Assembly (NCBI GenBank): GCA_963800285.1
Contig: CAWDAL010000005.1
Coordinates: forward strand, 97,434 to 161,433
Direction: 5' to 3'
DNA: 64,000 nt
Source of the DNA: DASUPK01 sp963800285
Lineage (GTDB): Bacteria > Actinomycetota > Thermoleophilia > Solirubrobacterales > 70-9
Position 1 is the stretch's first letter; every line of letters starts with the position of its first letter. Below are positions 31,255-39,603 of the stretch, piece by piece. The position numbers were made by a program, and so were the translations under genes. The notes beneath the pieces are model-generated. The model saw only the letters and a list, made by a program, of their open reading frames with translations, was not told the DNA's origin and searched no databases.

Positions 31255-31312
31255 CGGTTCCTCCTCCATCAAACGGGTTGCTCCTTGCGGAGCACCCTCG
31301 CATTAAGTCGAG

Positions 31313-31807
31313 TCAGAAGAGCCTATAGCGGGCTCTCGACAGGAAGAAGCCGTGGGCGGTGTCGGCGTTGCGGCAGGTGATTCCGGCGGTGCGGCTCAGG
31401 CAGTAGATCGGCCCGCGGCGGGCCGAGCGCCCGTAGCCGAGCAGCCCGGGTCCCCCGAGCGTCGTGTCGCCGGCGCAGACGAACGAGGCGCGGTGGGCGC
31501 CGACGGCGAGCCCCTGGCCCCAGTCGACCCCGGCCCTGATGCAGTACCGCGGCTCCGGGGGCGGAATCCAGTCGCGCTCCCGGATGTCGCAGCGGGCGTC
31601 GTGGGCGCTCAGGTAGCAGCCGATGTTGTGGGAGGGCGTCTCGAAGTATTGGGGACCGTGGTTGCCGGCCGGGATCGCGGGCGGTCGCTGGACCGTCACC
31701 GTGTCTCCCTGAGCGGTGGTCGTCGTGCTCGTGACGGTCTTCGTGTCGCCGCCGCAGCCCGCGATGGCCAGGGCGAGCAGCGCGCCCGCGCAGGCGAGTC
31801 TCAGCAT
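31313..31807 (-). CDS. Small Cys-rich lipoprotein (paralogue of the 2.0 kb secreted protein)
   Basis: 164 aa with lipobox LAIAGCGGD near residue 17. Its domain aligns with the 2035-2505 protein: NIGCYL, ARCDIRERDWIPPP, RYC, FVCAGDT, IYC and ITCRNADTAHGFFLS against NISC, ARCDIQSHTWAAPP, RWC, YVCAGDS, YTC and VRCANDRNGHGFELS. Six shared cysteines suggest disulfides. TAGGGT lies 6 nt before the ATG. Function unknown. Confidence 0.7.
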   Translation of the reverse strand: MLRLACAGALLALAIAGCGGDTKTVTSTTTTAQGDTVTVQRPPAIPAGNHGPQYFETPSHNIGCYLSAHDARCDIRERDWIPPPEPRYCIRAGVDWGQGLAVGAHRASFVCAGDTTLGGPGLLGYGRSARRGPIYCLSRTAGITCRNADTAHGFFLSRARYRLF

Positions 31808-31813
31808 GGCGCG

Positions 31814-31819
31814 ACCCTA
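31814..31819 (-). promoter_or_regulatory. TAGGGT -10-like hexamer, leaderless start
   Basis: On the minus strand TAGGGT ends 6 nt before the ATG at 31807 of the lipoprotein gene. Confidence 0.5.
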
Positions 31820-31885
31820 CATCAGTCGAGAAATCGCGCCCACGGCTCGAATACGAGTCCATTCCTGCCGATAGTCCGGTCACAG

Positions 31886-32476
31886 ATGCGCTGGCTCAAG
31901 AACATCGTCATGGCCGGCCTCCTGGTCGCCGCGGCCGGGCTGGCTCTTTCGGCCATGTTCAGCGACCACTCCGACGACTACGGAACGGTGGCGTTGCCCG
32001 CCGGCGGGATGGTCCACCTCCCGAAGGGGACCGCGACCGTCTACTTCAGCGCCTCCGGCGCGCAGCAGGGCACGGGTGGGCTCGCCTTCCAGGTGATCCC
32101 CGCAGCCGGTGGCAGTGCGGTACCGATGAGCGCGGCCGGCGGCACGATCTCGGCCGACGGCGTCCAGCGCAGCGAGGTGATCGGCGAGCACGGAGCGATC
32201 GCCAAGCTCGACGTCCCCGGCGACGGCGAGTACCGGGTCGTGGCGAGCACCAATCTCCCACGCGGATCGTCTTCGCTCAGGTTCGGGACCAACGCCGCCA
32301 CCGCTATCGCCGCGAAGTGGAAGCTGCTCGTCGGCCTCATCGTCGCGGCCTTCCTGATCGCGCTGATTCCGACGCCGCGGCACAAGCGCCGCTGGCAGGA
32401 CGATCCCGAGCCGGACAGCGGATCGACGACGCCTACCGAGTGGTCGTCGACTCCCCGCGCCCCGTACGCGGGCTAG
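31886..32476 (+). CDS. Hypothetical two-helix membrane protein with extracytoplasmic beta domain
   Basis: 196 aa. Helix near residues 7-26, then a soluble beta-rich domain (TVALPAGGMVHLPKGTATVYF; SEVIGEHGAIAKLDVPGDGEY), then a second helix near residues 144-162 and a polar cytoplasmic tail. No known family recognised. Its last 44 bp overlap the convergent transglutaminase gene. Confidence 0.55.
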   Translation: MRWLKNIVMAGLLVAAAGLALSAMFSDHSDDYGTVALPAGGMVHLPKGTATVYFSASGAQQGTGGLAFQVIPAAGGSAVPMSAAGGTISADGVQRSEVIGEHGAIAKLDVPGDGEYRVVASTNLPRGSSSLRFGTNAATAIAAKWKLLVGLIVAAFLIALIPTPRHKRRWQDDPEPDSGSTTPTEWSSTPRAPYAG

Positions 32477-34697
32477 GGCCTCCCGGCGGGATCGCGAGCA
32501 GCACCCGCAGCAGCGAGCGCCGGCCGCCGGCCTTCGCCAGCGCTCGGCGCAGGGCGCGGCGCTCGTCGACACCGGGCGGAGCGGAGCCCGGCGGCCCGTA
32601 GCGCTCCTCCCTGAGCCGGGCGGCGTAGCGCGCCGCGTCGGTCCCGGCGAGCCGTTCGAGCAGGTCCTCGGCGCGCAGCAGGGTGGCGCCCGGCGGCAGG
32701 GCTGATCCGATCCGCTCGAGCGCGCGGTCGAGCTCGGCGAGCTCCGCCACGGCGAGCCGGTCCGGGTCGAGGTGGTCCCGGCGCCAGCGTCGCCAGCCGT
32801 ATGCGGCGAGTGCGGCCAGGGCGAGGGCTCCCGCGGCCGCGCCGAGCGGGATCCACGGATTCGGGCCCGAGTGCTGGGCCGCCGGCCCGTGGGGACCTCC
32901 GGTCGGGTGCTTTCGCAGGGCGATGGGGCCCGTGGGCGAGTCGGGGAACGCAGGCCCCGTGCTCTTCTCTGCCGGCGCAGGGGACTTGGTGACCCCCAGA
33001 TCGTTGTCGTCGAGCTGCGTGGCGGCCGGCGCGGCGCCGGGCGTCGGGTCGAAGGTGACCCAGCCGATCGAGGGGAAGAAGACCTCGACCCAGTCGTGCG
33101 CGTCCGTGTCGTCGACGAGGAAATTGTTGCGCTCGGGGTCGCGGCCGCCCGGGGCGAAGCCGGTCGCGACGCGGCTGGGAATGCCGAGCATGCGCAGCAT
33201 CAGCGCCATCGCCCCGGAGAACTGCTGGCAGTAGCCCGCCCGGTCCTCGGTGAGGAACGCCGGCAGCGGATAGACGTGATCCGGGACGTTCTGGCGATAG
33301 GCGTAGTTCGCGCGCAGGTGGTCCTGGATTCGCCGTACCGCCACGTACGGATCGCCGGCACCGGTGGCGAGCCGTCTGGCGAGCGCATACATGCCGGCGT
33401 AGGGAGTGCCGCTCATGTGCGCGGCGATCGGGGGCGGACCCGAGCGGCTCCACAGCGGCGCGTCCACCGACCTCGTGCCCGATCCGGTGGCGAGGGTGAA
33501 GCTCGTGTAGCGGCGTGCCTCGGACGGATACCTGGTCCCGGCCGAGCGCATCACGGAGGCGCTCGGCTGCGGGTCGTAGATCAGCGCGGTGTAGTCGTTC
33601 CCCGGATTCAGCTGGCGGCTCATCTCCCAGACCGCGTCCGTGGTCGGATGGGCCGAGGCGCCGCGCAGCGCCAGGATCGTCCCGGCGCCGATCGCGAAGT
33701 CGCTGTTCAGGCCGCGGTCGACGATGTTGATCCGGTCGACGTACTCGGGGTCGGGACGAGGCGGCACCGCCTTCGGGTGGAACTTGAGCGGCTCGCCGAG
33801 CGCGGGCTGTCCTCCGGCCACCGAGGAGCGCTCCCAGCGGATCCCGTCGAAGGTGTTCAGGTTGGTCGCCTTCCAGTAGTGCGTGTGTTCGCTCGAGACC
33901 TGCAGCAGCTGGGTTCCCCTCTGCGGCCAGTCGAGGGGCCCGTAGCTCTGGTCCCAGTTGAAGCTCTGCCCGTTCGCGCTCAGCAGGCCCCAGTGGCGGT
34001 AGTCGAGCAGGCCGCGGCCGGTGTCGAGCGCCGCGGCGGCCGGCAGGGCGACCAGCGCCGTGGCCCCGACGGCGATCGCGGCGGCGGTGCGCCGGGTGGT
34101 CGAGACGCCCGGGAGCCAGAGCCAGGCGCAGACCAGCACGAGCAGCAGCGCGCCGCCGGCGAGCTGGCGCGACGTCTCCGCCCAGGCGACCGCCACGAGG
34201 TAGAGGCCGACGAGCAGGATGAGCGCCGCGACTCGCCCGGCCACCCGGCGACGGGTCGGCCAGAAGGCGACGAAGGCGGCGAGGCCTGCGAGCAGCGGGG
34301 CCGCCAGCAGGATCACCAGCCGCGTCCAGGTGTCGGCACCGGAGTAGGGGATGGGCACGTCGCCGACGCCGTTCAGGCTGCGGCTGATGTTGTGGCCGAG
34401 CTCGTCCCAGTGGCCGGGGAGGAGGAGCCGTGCGGGAAGGCCGACGACGACCATCCCGGCCAGGAGCACGGCGAGGGTGGCCGCGGCCGCGAGCGCCCAG
34501 CGGAGGCCGCGCGGCTCGAGGCGGGCGATCGCCGCCAGCAGCGCCCCGGCGCCCGTCGCGAGCAGGACGGCGAAGATCACGCGTCCCGCGGGCGGATGGT
34601 CGACCAGGCTCGCCCACTGCACCCCCGCGAGAGCGGCGAGCGCCGCGAAGCAGGCAAGCTCGACCCGCCGGGAGCGATCGAGGGCCAGAGGGCTCAC
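32433..34697 (-). CDS. Transglutaminase-like membrane protein (TgpA type)
   Basis: 754 aa. About six N-terminal transmembrane helices (residues 10-225), an extracytoplasmic region, and a transglutaminase core near residues 470-560: RAGYCQQFSGAMALMLRMLG (catalytic Cys), DAHDWVEVFF (His) and GWVTFDPTPG (Asp). One more helix near residue 625 and a cytoplasmic DUF4129-like tail. With DUF58 and MoxR upstream it forms the common three-gene module thought to build or process an envelope complex. GTG start overlaps the DUF58 stop. Confidence 0.9.
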   Translation of the reverse strand: MSPLALDRSRRVELACFAALAALAGVQWASLVDHPPAGRVIFAVLLATGAGALLAAIARLEPRGLRWALAAAATLAVLLAGMVVVGLPARLLLPGHWDELGHNISRSLNGVGDVPIPYSGADTWTRLVILLAAPLLAGLAAFVAFWPTRRRVAGRVAALILLVGLYLVAVAWAETSRQLAGGALLLVLVCAWLWLPGVSTTRRTAAAIAVGATALVALPAAAALDTGRGLLDYRHWGLLSANGQSFNWDQSYGPLDWPQRGTQLLQVSSEHTHYWKATNLNTFDGIRWERSSVAGGQPALGEPLKFHPKAVPPRPDPEYVDRINIVDRGLNSDFAIGAGTILALRGASAHPTTDAVWEMSRQLNPGNDYTALIYDPQPSASVMRSAGTRYPSEARRYTSFTLATGSGTRSVDAPLWSRSGPPPIAAHMSGTPYAGMYALARRLATGAGDPYVAVRRIQDHLRANYAYRQNVPDHVYPLPAFLTEDRAGYCQQFSGAMALMLRMLGIPSRVATGFAPGGRDPERNNFLVDDTDAHDWVEVFFPSIGWVTFDPTPGAAPAATQLDDNDLGVTKSPAPAEKSTGPAFPDSPTGPIALRKHPTGGPHGPAAQHSGPNPWIPLGAAAGALALAALAAYGWRRWRRDHLDPDRLAVAELAELDRALERIGSALPPGATLLRAEDLLERLAGTDAARYAARLREERYGPPGSAPPGVDERRALRRALAKAGGRRSLLRVLLAIPPGGPSPRTGRGESTTTR

Positions 34698-35815
34698 GCG
34701 GCGACCCTCCGGTTCGGGGCGACGCGTTCCCCGGCCAGCGGATAGGCGAAGCAGCCCGAGACCCGGAAGAGGGCCGCCCGCCGCGTGCCGCTCGGCGTGA
34801 CCAGGTAGCTCCCTGCCCGCAGACGGCGCAGGGAGGGGGGAAGCGAGGATCCCGCCGTGACCCAGAGCACCGTCGCGCCCGAGCCGACCCGCGGAAGCGG
34901 CGGCCCCGAGCGCGGATCGACCACCGCGATCCGGACGTGCGCCTCCGGCCAGTTCCGAAGCGATTGGTCGATCGAGAGCGGCCGCCGCTCGCCAGGCACG
35001 AGCAGGTCGCAGCCGCCCGCCCGGGCGAGCTCCACGCAGAGGGAGGCGGCGGCCCGCATCGCGCGTTCGCGCTGAGTCACCGTCCCGCCGCGGGGATCGA
35101 AGACGACGAGCGGCCGCGGGTCGCCGCCGGCGATCAGCCGGCGCTCGATCATCTCGCCGCTGCGCGCCACGGCGGGCCAGTGGATCCGGGAGGCGGGACT
35201 GCCCTCCCGGTAGGGCCGCAGGCCGTCGACCTCGAACTGCGCCAGGCCACCGCGCTGGGAGGTTGCGTCACTCGCCCTCCCCGAGCCGGAGGACTGCCCG
35301 CCCGGCTCCGAGCCGGCGCCGGCCCAGCGCACCGGGTCGATCCGCGGCAGGACGACGAGCTCGCCGGACCGGCCCGAGTCGAGCTCGCGCTGCCAGAGCC
35401 CGAGCGGGTCGCGCACCACCAGCCGCGCCGGGTGGAGGCGCCGCCGCCCCGGCCTCTCCAGCCAGACGTCGCGCTCGAGCCGCCGCGGCCAGCGCGGCCC
35501 GACCGGGATGGCGCGGTCGAGCAGCGGGTCGATCAGCTCACCACCCGGGGGCGGCAACAGCGTCCGCCGCAGCTCGATCCGCAGCGGGTAGGGCTCGCTC
35601 TCCTCGAGCCGGCCCGGCCCGGACTCCCGGACAAGCCGGCCCCGCCGCGTCGCCAGCTCCACCCAAATGACCGCTCCGACCGCCAGGACGAGCAACGCGA
35701 TCCCGCAGACGAGGGCCGCGTCGAGTCCGAACCCGAGCCCGACGAGGGTGAGGGACGCCCCCAGCGCCGCCGTTACCGGCGCCCGGGGCGTACCGGACTC
35801 CCTCAGCTCGGTCAT
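34694..35815 (-). CDS. DUF58 domain protein
   Basis: 373 aa. Two N-terminal helices (residues about 12-50), then a DUF58/von Willebrand-like domain with the family block DGLRPYREGSPASRIHWPA near residue 205 and RLIAGGDPRPLVVFDPRGG. Middle gene of the MoxR-DUF58-TgpA operon, 1 bp after MoxR and 4 bp overlapping TgpA. Works with the MoxR ATPase in chaperoning an envelope enzyme; exact role unknown. The earlier ATG at 35935 lies inside the MoxR gene and is rejected. Confidence 0.88.
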   Translation of the reverse strand: MTELRESGTPRAPVTAALGASLTLVGLGFGLDAALVCGIALLVLAVGAVIWVELATRRGRLVRESGPGRLEESEPYPLRIELRRTLLPPPGGELIDPLLDRAIPVGPRWPRRLERDVWLERPGRRRLHPARLVVRDPLGLWQRELDSGRSGELVVLPRIDPVRWAGAGSEPGGQSSGSGRASDATSQRGGLAQFEVDGLRPYREGSPASRIHWPAVARSGEMIERRLIAGGDPRPLVVFDPRGGTVTQRERAMRAAASLCVELARAGGCDLLVPGERRPLSIDQSLRNWPEAHVRIAVVDPRSGPPLPRVGSGATVLWVTAGSSLPPSLRRLRAGSYLVTPSGTRRAALFRVSGCFAYPLAGERVAPNRRVAA

Positions 35816-35816
35816 C

Positions 35817-36767
35817 TCAAAGCGCGGGGACCCTGTCGATCGCCTCGCGGACCACGGTCTCGCGCTGGTCGCCGTCCACCTCGTAGGAGAGCAGCAGGCG
35901 GTGCGAGAGGACGGAGGGGGCGAGGGCCTGGACATCGTCGGGGAGCACGTGGTCGCGGCCCTCGAGCGCGGCGAGCGCCTTGGCGGCGCGGAAGAGCATC
36001 AGCCCGGCGCGCGGGCTGGCTCCGAGCTCGACCCGCTCGTCGTCTCGGGTCGCCTCGCAGACGGCCACCACGTACTGGCGCAGCGGCTCGGTCCCCTCGA
36101 TGCCGCCGAGGGCGGCCTGCGCGGCGCGCACCGACCCGACATCCGCAACCGGGCGGAGGTCGTCGACCGGGTCGCGGTCGGCGTGCTCGGCGAGCATCGC
36201 GGCCTCGGCCTCCGCGGCCGGATAGCCGAGTGACACCCGGACCATGAAGCGGTCGAGCTCGGCCTCCGGGAGCGGATAGGTCCCCTCGTACTCGGCCGGG
36301 TTCTGGGTCGCGAGCACGACGAACGGCCGTGCCAGCTCGTGCTTGGTGCCGTCGATCGTGATCTGCCGCTCCTGCATGCACTCGAGCAGGCCGGACTGGG
36401 TCTTGGGCGAGGCGCGGTTGATCTCGTCGACGAGGACGACGTTGGCGAAGACCGGCCCGGGGTGGAACTCGAAGCTCGCGGTGCGCTGGTTGAAGACGTT
36501 GGTCCCGACCATGTCCGCGGGCAGCAGGTCGGAGGTGCACTGCACCCGCGCGTACTCGGCCTCCAGGGAGCGGGCCAGCGCCCGGGCGAGCGCCGTCTTG
36601 CCGACACCCGGCGCGTCCTCGATCAGCACGTGCCCGTCGGCGAACAGGGCCACGATCAGATCCCGCACCACGCGCTCGGGAGCCTTCACCGCCAGCGCGA
36701 TGTTCTCCCTGAGGCGCGAGCCGATCTCCGCCACCTCGGTTGGATCCAACCTCGGTGCAGTGGCCAT
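35817..36767 (-). CDS. MoxR family AAA+ ATPase
   Basis: 316 aa. Walker A DAPGVGKTALARALARS near residue 46, Walker B VVLVDEINRASPKTQSGLLE near residue 108, sensor VLATQNPAEYEGTYPLPEAE near 150, and C-terminal lid domain with RAGLMLFRAAKALAALEG. First gene of the MoxR-DUF58-TgpA operon. TACCAT ends 6 nt before its ATG, so the operon likely starts with a leaderless mRNA. Confidence 0.92.
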   Translation of the reverse strand: MATAPRLDPTEVAEIGSRLRENIALAVKAPERVVRDLIVALFADGHVLIEDAPGVGKTALARALARSLEAEYARVQCTSDLLPADMVGTNVFNQRTASFEFHPGPVFANVVLVDEINRASPKTQSGLLECMQERQITIDGTKHELARPFVVLATQNPAEYEGTYPLPEAELDRFMVRVSLGYPAAEAEAAMLAEHADRDPVDDLRPVADVGSVRAAQAALGGIEGTEPLRQYVVAVCEATRDDERVELGASPRAGLMLFRAAKALAALEGRDHVLPDDVQALAPSVLSHRLLLSYEVDGDQRETVVREAIDRVPAL

Positions 36768-36773
36768 CGGTTC

Positions 36774-36779
36774 ATGGTA
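36774..36779 (-). promoter_or_regulatory. TACCAT -10-like hexamer, leaderless start
   Basis: On the minus strand TACCAT ends 6 nt before the ATG at 36767 of the MoxR gene. Confidence 0.45.
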
Positions 36780-36832
36780 CGCCCGGGCTCAAGCGGGGGA
36801 TTGGCCTGGGAGTGAGCGGGTACGCAACCGGC

Positions 36833-37195
36833 ATGGCATCTGAGACGAAGACCGAGACGATCAGCGTCGATGAGGCTCGCAAGGAGATCGCAGGCGGTGA
36901 TGCGACCGCCGTGGACGTCCGCTCAGACGAGGCGTGGAGCGTGGGCCACGTGCCCGGCGCGACGCACCTCCCTAATGGCGATGTCGATGTTTCAGCCGAC
37001 CTGCCGAAGGAAGGCGCGCGCCTGATGGTGATTGCCGAGGACGGGAAGCTGGCAGCGAAGGCCGCGAGCCGCCTCAGCGATCACGGCTCCGACGCGACCG
37101 CCGTCGACGGCGGCATGGACGACTGGGTCTCGGAGAACTTCCAGGTCCAGCCGACGCACGACCCGGACGAGGACACCGAGCTCGGCCGGGGCTAG
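36833..37195 (+). CDS. Rhodanese-like domain protein lacking the active-site cysteine
   Basis: 120 aa single rhodanese fold: ISVDEARKEIAGGDATAVDV, SVGHVPGATHLPNGDV and DGGMDDW are well conserved. Where rhodaneses have (V/Y)C-x4-R the protein reads VIAEDGKLAAKAA, and there is no cysteine anywhere, so sulfur transfer by a persulfide is impossible. Probably a binding or structural version. TACGCA lies 6 nt upstream of the ATG. Confidence 0.75.
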   Translation: MASETKTETISVDEARKEIAGGDATAVDVRSDEAWSVGHVPGATHLPNGDVDVSADLPKEGARLMVIAEDGKLAAKAASRLSDHGSDATAVDGGMDDWVSENFQVQPTHDPDEDTELGRG

Positions 37196-37292
37196 CGCCG
37201 CATTGCAAGGGATCTCCCAGGTTCGTGCCTGGCCTTATTTGGCAAATGGCATGGGGGGTCAATTCGTTTAGTGACGGGCCGATGGGGCCTCC

Positions 37293-39008
37293 ATGTTCCG
37301 TCCAGGAAATCCCCCGTTCCGCCTCATCCTCGTCACGGTTGCCCTGGCCGCGGCCCTGACGGTCGCGCCGGCAGCGGCCCAGGCCGCCGGCCAGCTCGAC
37401 GTCTCTCCGGCCCAGCTCGACTTCCGCACCACGACCGTCGGCAATCAGGCGGCTCACCAGCAGGTGACCGTGAAGAACGGCGGCGATGCGCCCGTGTCGA
37501 TCGGCAACGTCTACGTCGACGGGAGCAACCCCTCCGACTTCAACGTCAACGGGAACTGCGGAGGGCAGCTCGACCCGGGCCAGGGTTGCGGGCTCGACGT
37601 CGGCTTCTCGCCGGGAGGCGCCGGCGCCCGCCAGGCGACCCTGCATGTCTCCTCGGACGACCCGCGCGGCGACCAGACGGTCGAGGTGACCGGCACCGGA
37701 GCCGACCCCGAGCTGAGCTTCGAGCCGTCGAGCTACGACTTCGGCGTCCAGTACGTCAACAGGGGCGGTACCCAGGCGACCCTGACGCTGCGGAACACGG
37801 GCGACGCCGCCGTCCAGGTCAACTCGGTCGACATCACGGGCCCCGGCTCGGGGGCGTTCTGGACCGGTTTCGTCAGCTGCTACGGCGCCACGCTCCAGCC
37901 GAATGACACCTGCAGCATTCAGGTGTGGTTCGGCCCGAGCGACACCGTGGATTTTGCGGCGCAAGTGCGCGCCTGGACCAACGGCACCTCATTCGCCGCC
38001 GATCTGAGCGGACGCGGAGGGCAGGCGGTCGTCACCGGTTTCCCGAACCCCGTGGAGTTCGGCACGGCGACGGCCGGGCAGCAGGGAAGCACGCAGACCG
38101 TCACGTTGACCAACAACGGCCAACTGCCTGGTGGATTCTTCGTCGCCGTGGTCTCCGGCGGCGACGTCGCGAGCTTCAGGTTGCTGCACGAGAACTGCAC
38201 CGGCGTCCCACTCGATCCCGCGGCGAGCTGCACCGCCCAGATTCGCTTCCAGCCCGATGGGGCGGGTCCGAAGGAGGCGCAGCTGAGCTTCTTCGGCGAC
38301 CAGGATGGAGGCGCGCAGGTGAACCTGGTCGGGACCGGCGTCGACCCGCGGGCCTCGCTGACCCCGGGAGATCACGACTTCGGCCGGCTGACGGTCGGCG
38401 ACACCAGCCGGAAGCAGAGCTTCGATCTGACGAACGACGGCGACACCTCGCTCCAGGTGAACGGCGCCTCGATCGTCGGCGACGACGCGGACCAGTTCAG
38501 GCTCGCTGGAGACGGGTGCACCGACGTCACGCTATCCGCGGGAGCGAGCTGCCAGGTGCACGTCCGGTTTGCGCCGGATGCCAGGGGTGCGCGGTCGGCC
38601 CGTTTGCGGCTGTCCGCTGACGGCGGCCCGGTGACGGCCTCACTCTCCGGCGTCGGTGCCGCGAAGGGCAAGGCGCTCGTCAGCTTCCGCTGGAGGGATG
38701 TCCTCCGAACGCATCGCCGCGGATTCGTCGCCGGCGATGCGGCGTGCAACAGCGTCTCGCGCTGCCGGCTGCGCGCCCGAGCGGTCGTTCGGGGACGGGT
38801 CGGGCAGGGAGCCTCCGCCCGCCACACGTCGGTCAAGCTGCCGACGGTCCGGCTCGTGCTCGGAGCGGGGAAGAGCCGCGCGCTCCGCCTCCGACTGCCG
38901 GGCGCCGCGCGCGCAGCGGTGGACGGCGGCGGTCGGATGAAGCTGGTGCTCGACTGGTCCTCGGACGGGTACAGCGGCCACATCCGCGCCGGCCGGCGGG
39001 TCGGCTAG
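37293..39008 (+). CDS. Secreted protein with about four choice-of-anchor-D (Ig-like) repeats
   Basis: 571 aa with signal peptide (residues 1-32). About four Ig-like repeats of roughly 105 residues follow, each with a xFGxxxVG-type start (DFRTTTVGNQ, DFGVQYVNRG, EFGTATAGQQ, DFGRLTVGDT), a Cys-x(n)-L-x-PG-x-x-C segment and a V-x-G-x-G end. After residue 455 comes a basic domain with one Cys pair (AACNSVSRCRLRARAVV). Likely an exported surface or matrix protein; no sorting signal or membrane anchor visible at the C-terminus. Nothing recognisable was found in the 97 bp upstream. Confidence 0.75.
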   Translation: MFRPGNPPFRLILVTVALAAALTVAPAAAQAAGQLDVSPAQLDFRTTTVGNQAAHQQVTVKNGGDAPVSIGNVYVDGSNPSDFNVNGNCGGQLDPGQGCGLDVGFSPGGAGARQATLHVSSDDPRGDQTVEVTGTGADPELSFEPSSYDFGVQYVNRGGTQATLTLRNTGDAAVQVNSVDITGPGSGAFWTGFVSCYGATLQPNDTCSIQVWFGPSDTVDFAAQVRAWTNGTSFAADLSGRGGQAVVTGFPNPVEFGTATAGQQGSTQTVTLTNNGQLPGGFFVAVVSGGDVASFRLLHENCTGVPLDPAASCTAQIRFQPDGAGPKEAQLSFFGDQDGGAQVNLVGTGVDPRASLTPGDHDFGRLTVGDTSRKQSFDLTNDGDTSLQVNGASIVGDDADQFRLAGDGCTDVTLSAGASCQVHVRFAPDARGARSARLRLSADGGPVTASLSGVGAAKGKALVSFRWRDVLRTHRRGFVAGDAACNSVSRCRLRARAVVRGRVGQGASARHTSVKLPTVRLVLGAGKSRALRLRLPGAARAAVDGGGRMKLVLDWSSDGYSGHIRAGRRVG

Positions 39009-39015
39009 CGCGGCG

Positions 39016-39165
39016 CTACTGGTCCTTCGGGCCCCAGCGGTTGAGCGCCCAGATCGTCGCCAGCACCGAGCCGACCGGTACGCCGAAGATCGCCGCGTCG
39101 GCCAGGATGTGGCCGGCGTGGGCGAGCGGCAACCAGGCCACTCCAGGGGGAATGAACGGGATCAT
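39016..39165 (-). CDS. 49-aa membrane peptide, last gene of the lipid operon
   Basis: Short ORF: MIPFIPPGVAWLPLAHAGH, then a helix region (ADAAIFGVPVGSVLATIWAL) ending in a polar tail NRWGPKDQ. The ATG overlaps the SRPBCC stop (ATGA) and GGAGG lies 6 nt upstream, strong signs of real, coupled translation. Similar to small hydrophobic peptides of unknown role found in actinobacteria; possible subunit for one of the lipid enzymes. Confidence 0.65.
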   Translation of the reverse strand: MIPFIPPGVAWLPLAHAGHILADAAIFGVPVGSVLATIWALNRWGPKDQ

Positions 39166-39602
39166 CGTGGGCCTCCTTCCACGATCTCTTTGAGTGCTTC
39201 CAGCGAGCGCCGAACGTCTCGCCGGATGATCGGCTTGCTGAGCTGGCTCGCCACCAGGGCGAGCACTCCGCCCGGGACCTGGTAGCTCACCCGCAGCGTC
39301 ACCTGGGTCCTCCCGTCGAGGGCGCGCAGGACCCAGCGGCCGCGCTGGTCGATGCCCGTGATGTTGGTCCAGGAGAGCTCGTGGGGCGGCTCGAACTCCA
39401 CGAACTCCACGATGCCGCCGAGGTCGATCGAGCCGGCCTCGATCGCGATCGAGAACCGCGCGCGGGCTCCGGTCGTGGGCTCGCCGGGAACGGGCTCCCA
39501 GGAGCTCCCCACCATGAACTGGCTGTAGCGCTCCGGCTCCGAGACGTAGCGCCAGACGCGCTCGCGCTCGGCGCCGACCTCGATGCTCTCGTCGATCCGC
39601 AT
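39162..39602 (-). CDS. SRPBCC/START-like lipid-binding protein
   Basis: 146 aa polyketide-cyclase/SRPBCC fold: MRIDESIEVGAERERVWRYV (strand plus helix start), ERYSQFMVGSSWEPV, then six strands including FEPPHELSWTNITG and QVTLRVSYQVPG, and a long C-terminal helix. Binds hydrophobic ligands in a deep cavity. Lies between an acyltransferase and a 49-aa membrane peptide within an operon of fatty-acid enzymes. Confidence 0.78.
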   Translation of the reverse strand: MRIDESIEVGAERERVWRYVSEPERYSQFMVGSSWEPVPGEPTTGARARFSIAIEAGSIDLGGIVEFVEFEPPHELSWTNITGIDQRGRWVLRALDGRTQVTLRVSYQVPGGVLALVASQLSKPIIRRDVRRSLEALKEIVEGGPR

Positions 39603-39603
39603 C

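Noticed and set aside
32473..34617. 714-codon minus-strand ORF overlapping the transglutaminase gene
   Set aside because: Arg/Ala/Gly-rich frame shift of the TgpA gene; the 754-aa frame has the catalytic triad and helices.
37196..37292. c-di-GMP riboswitch before the anchor-D protein
   Set aside because: No conserved GEMM core could be matched in these 97 bases.
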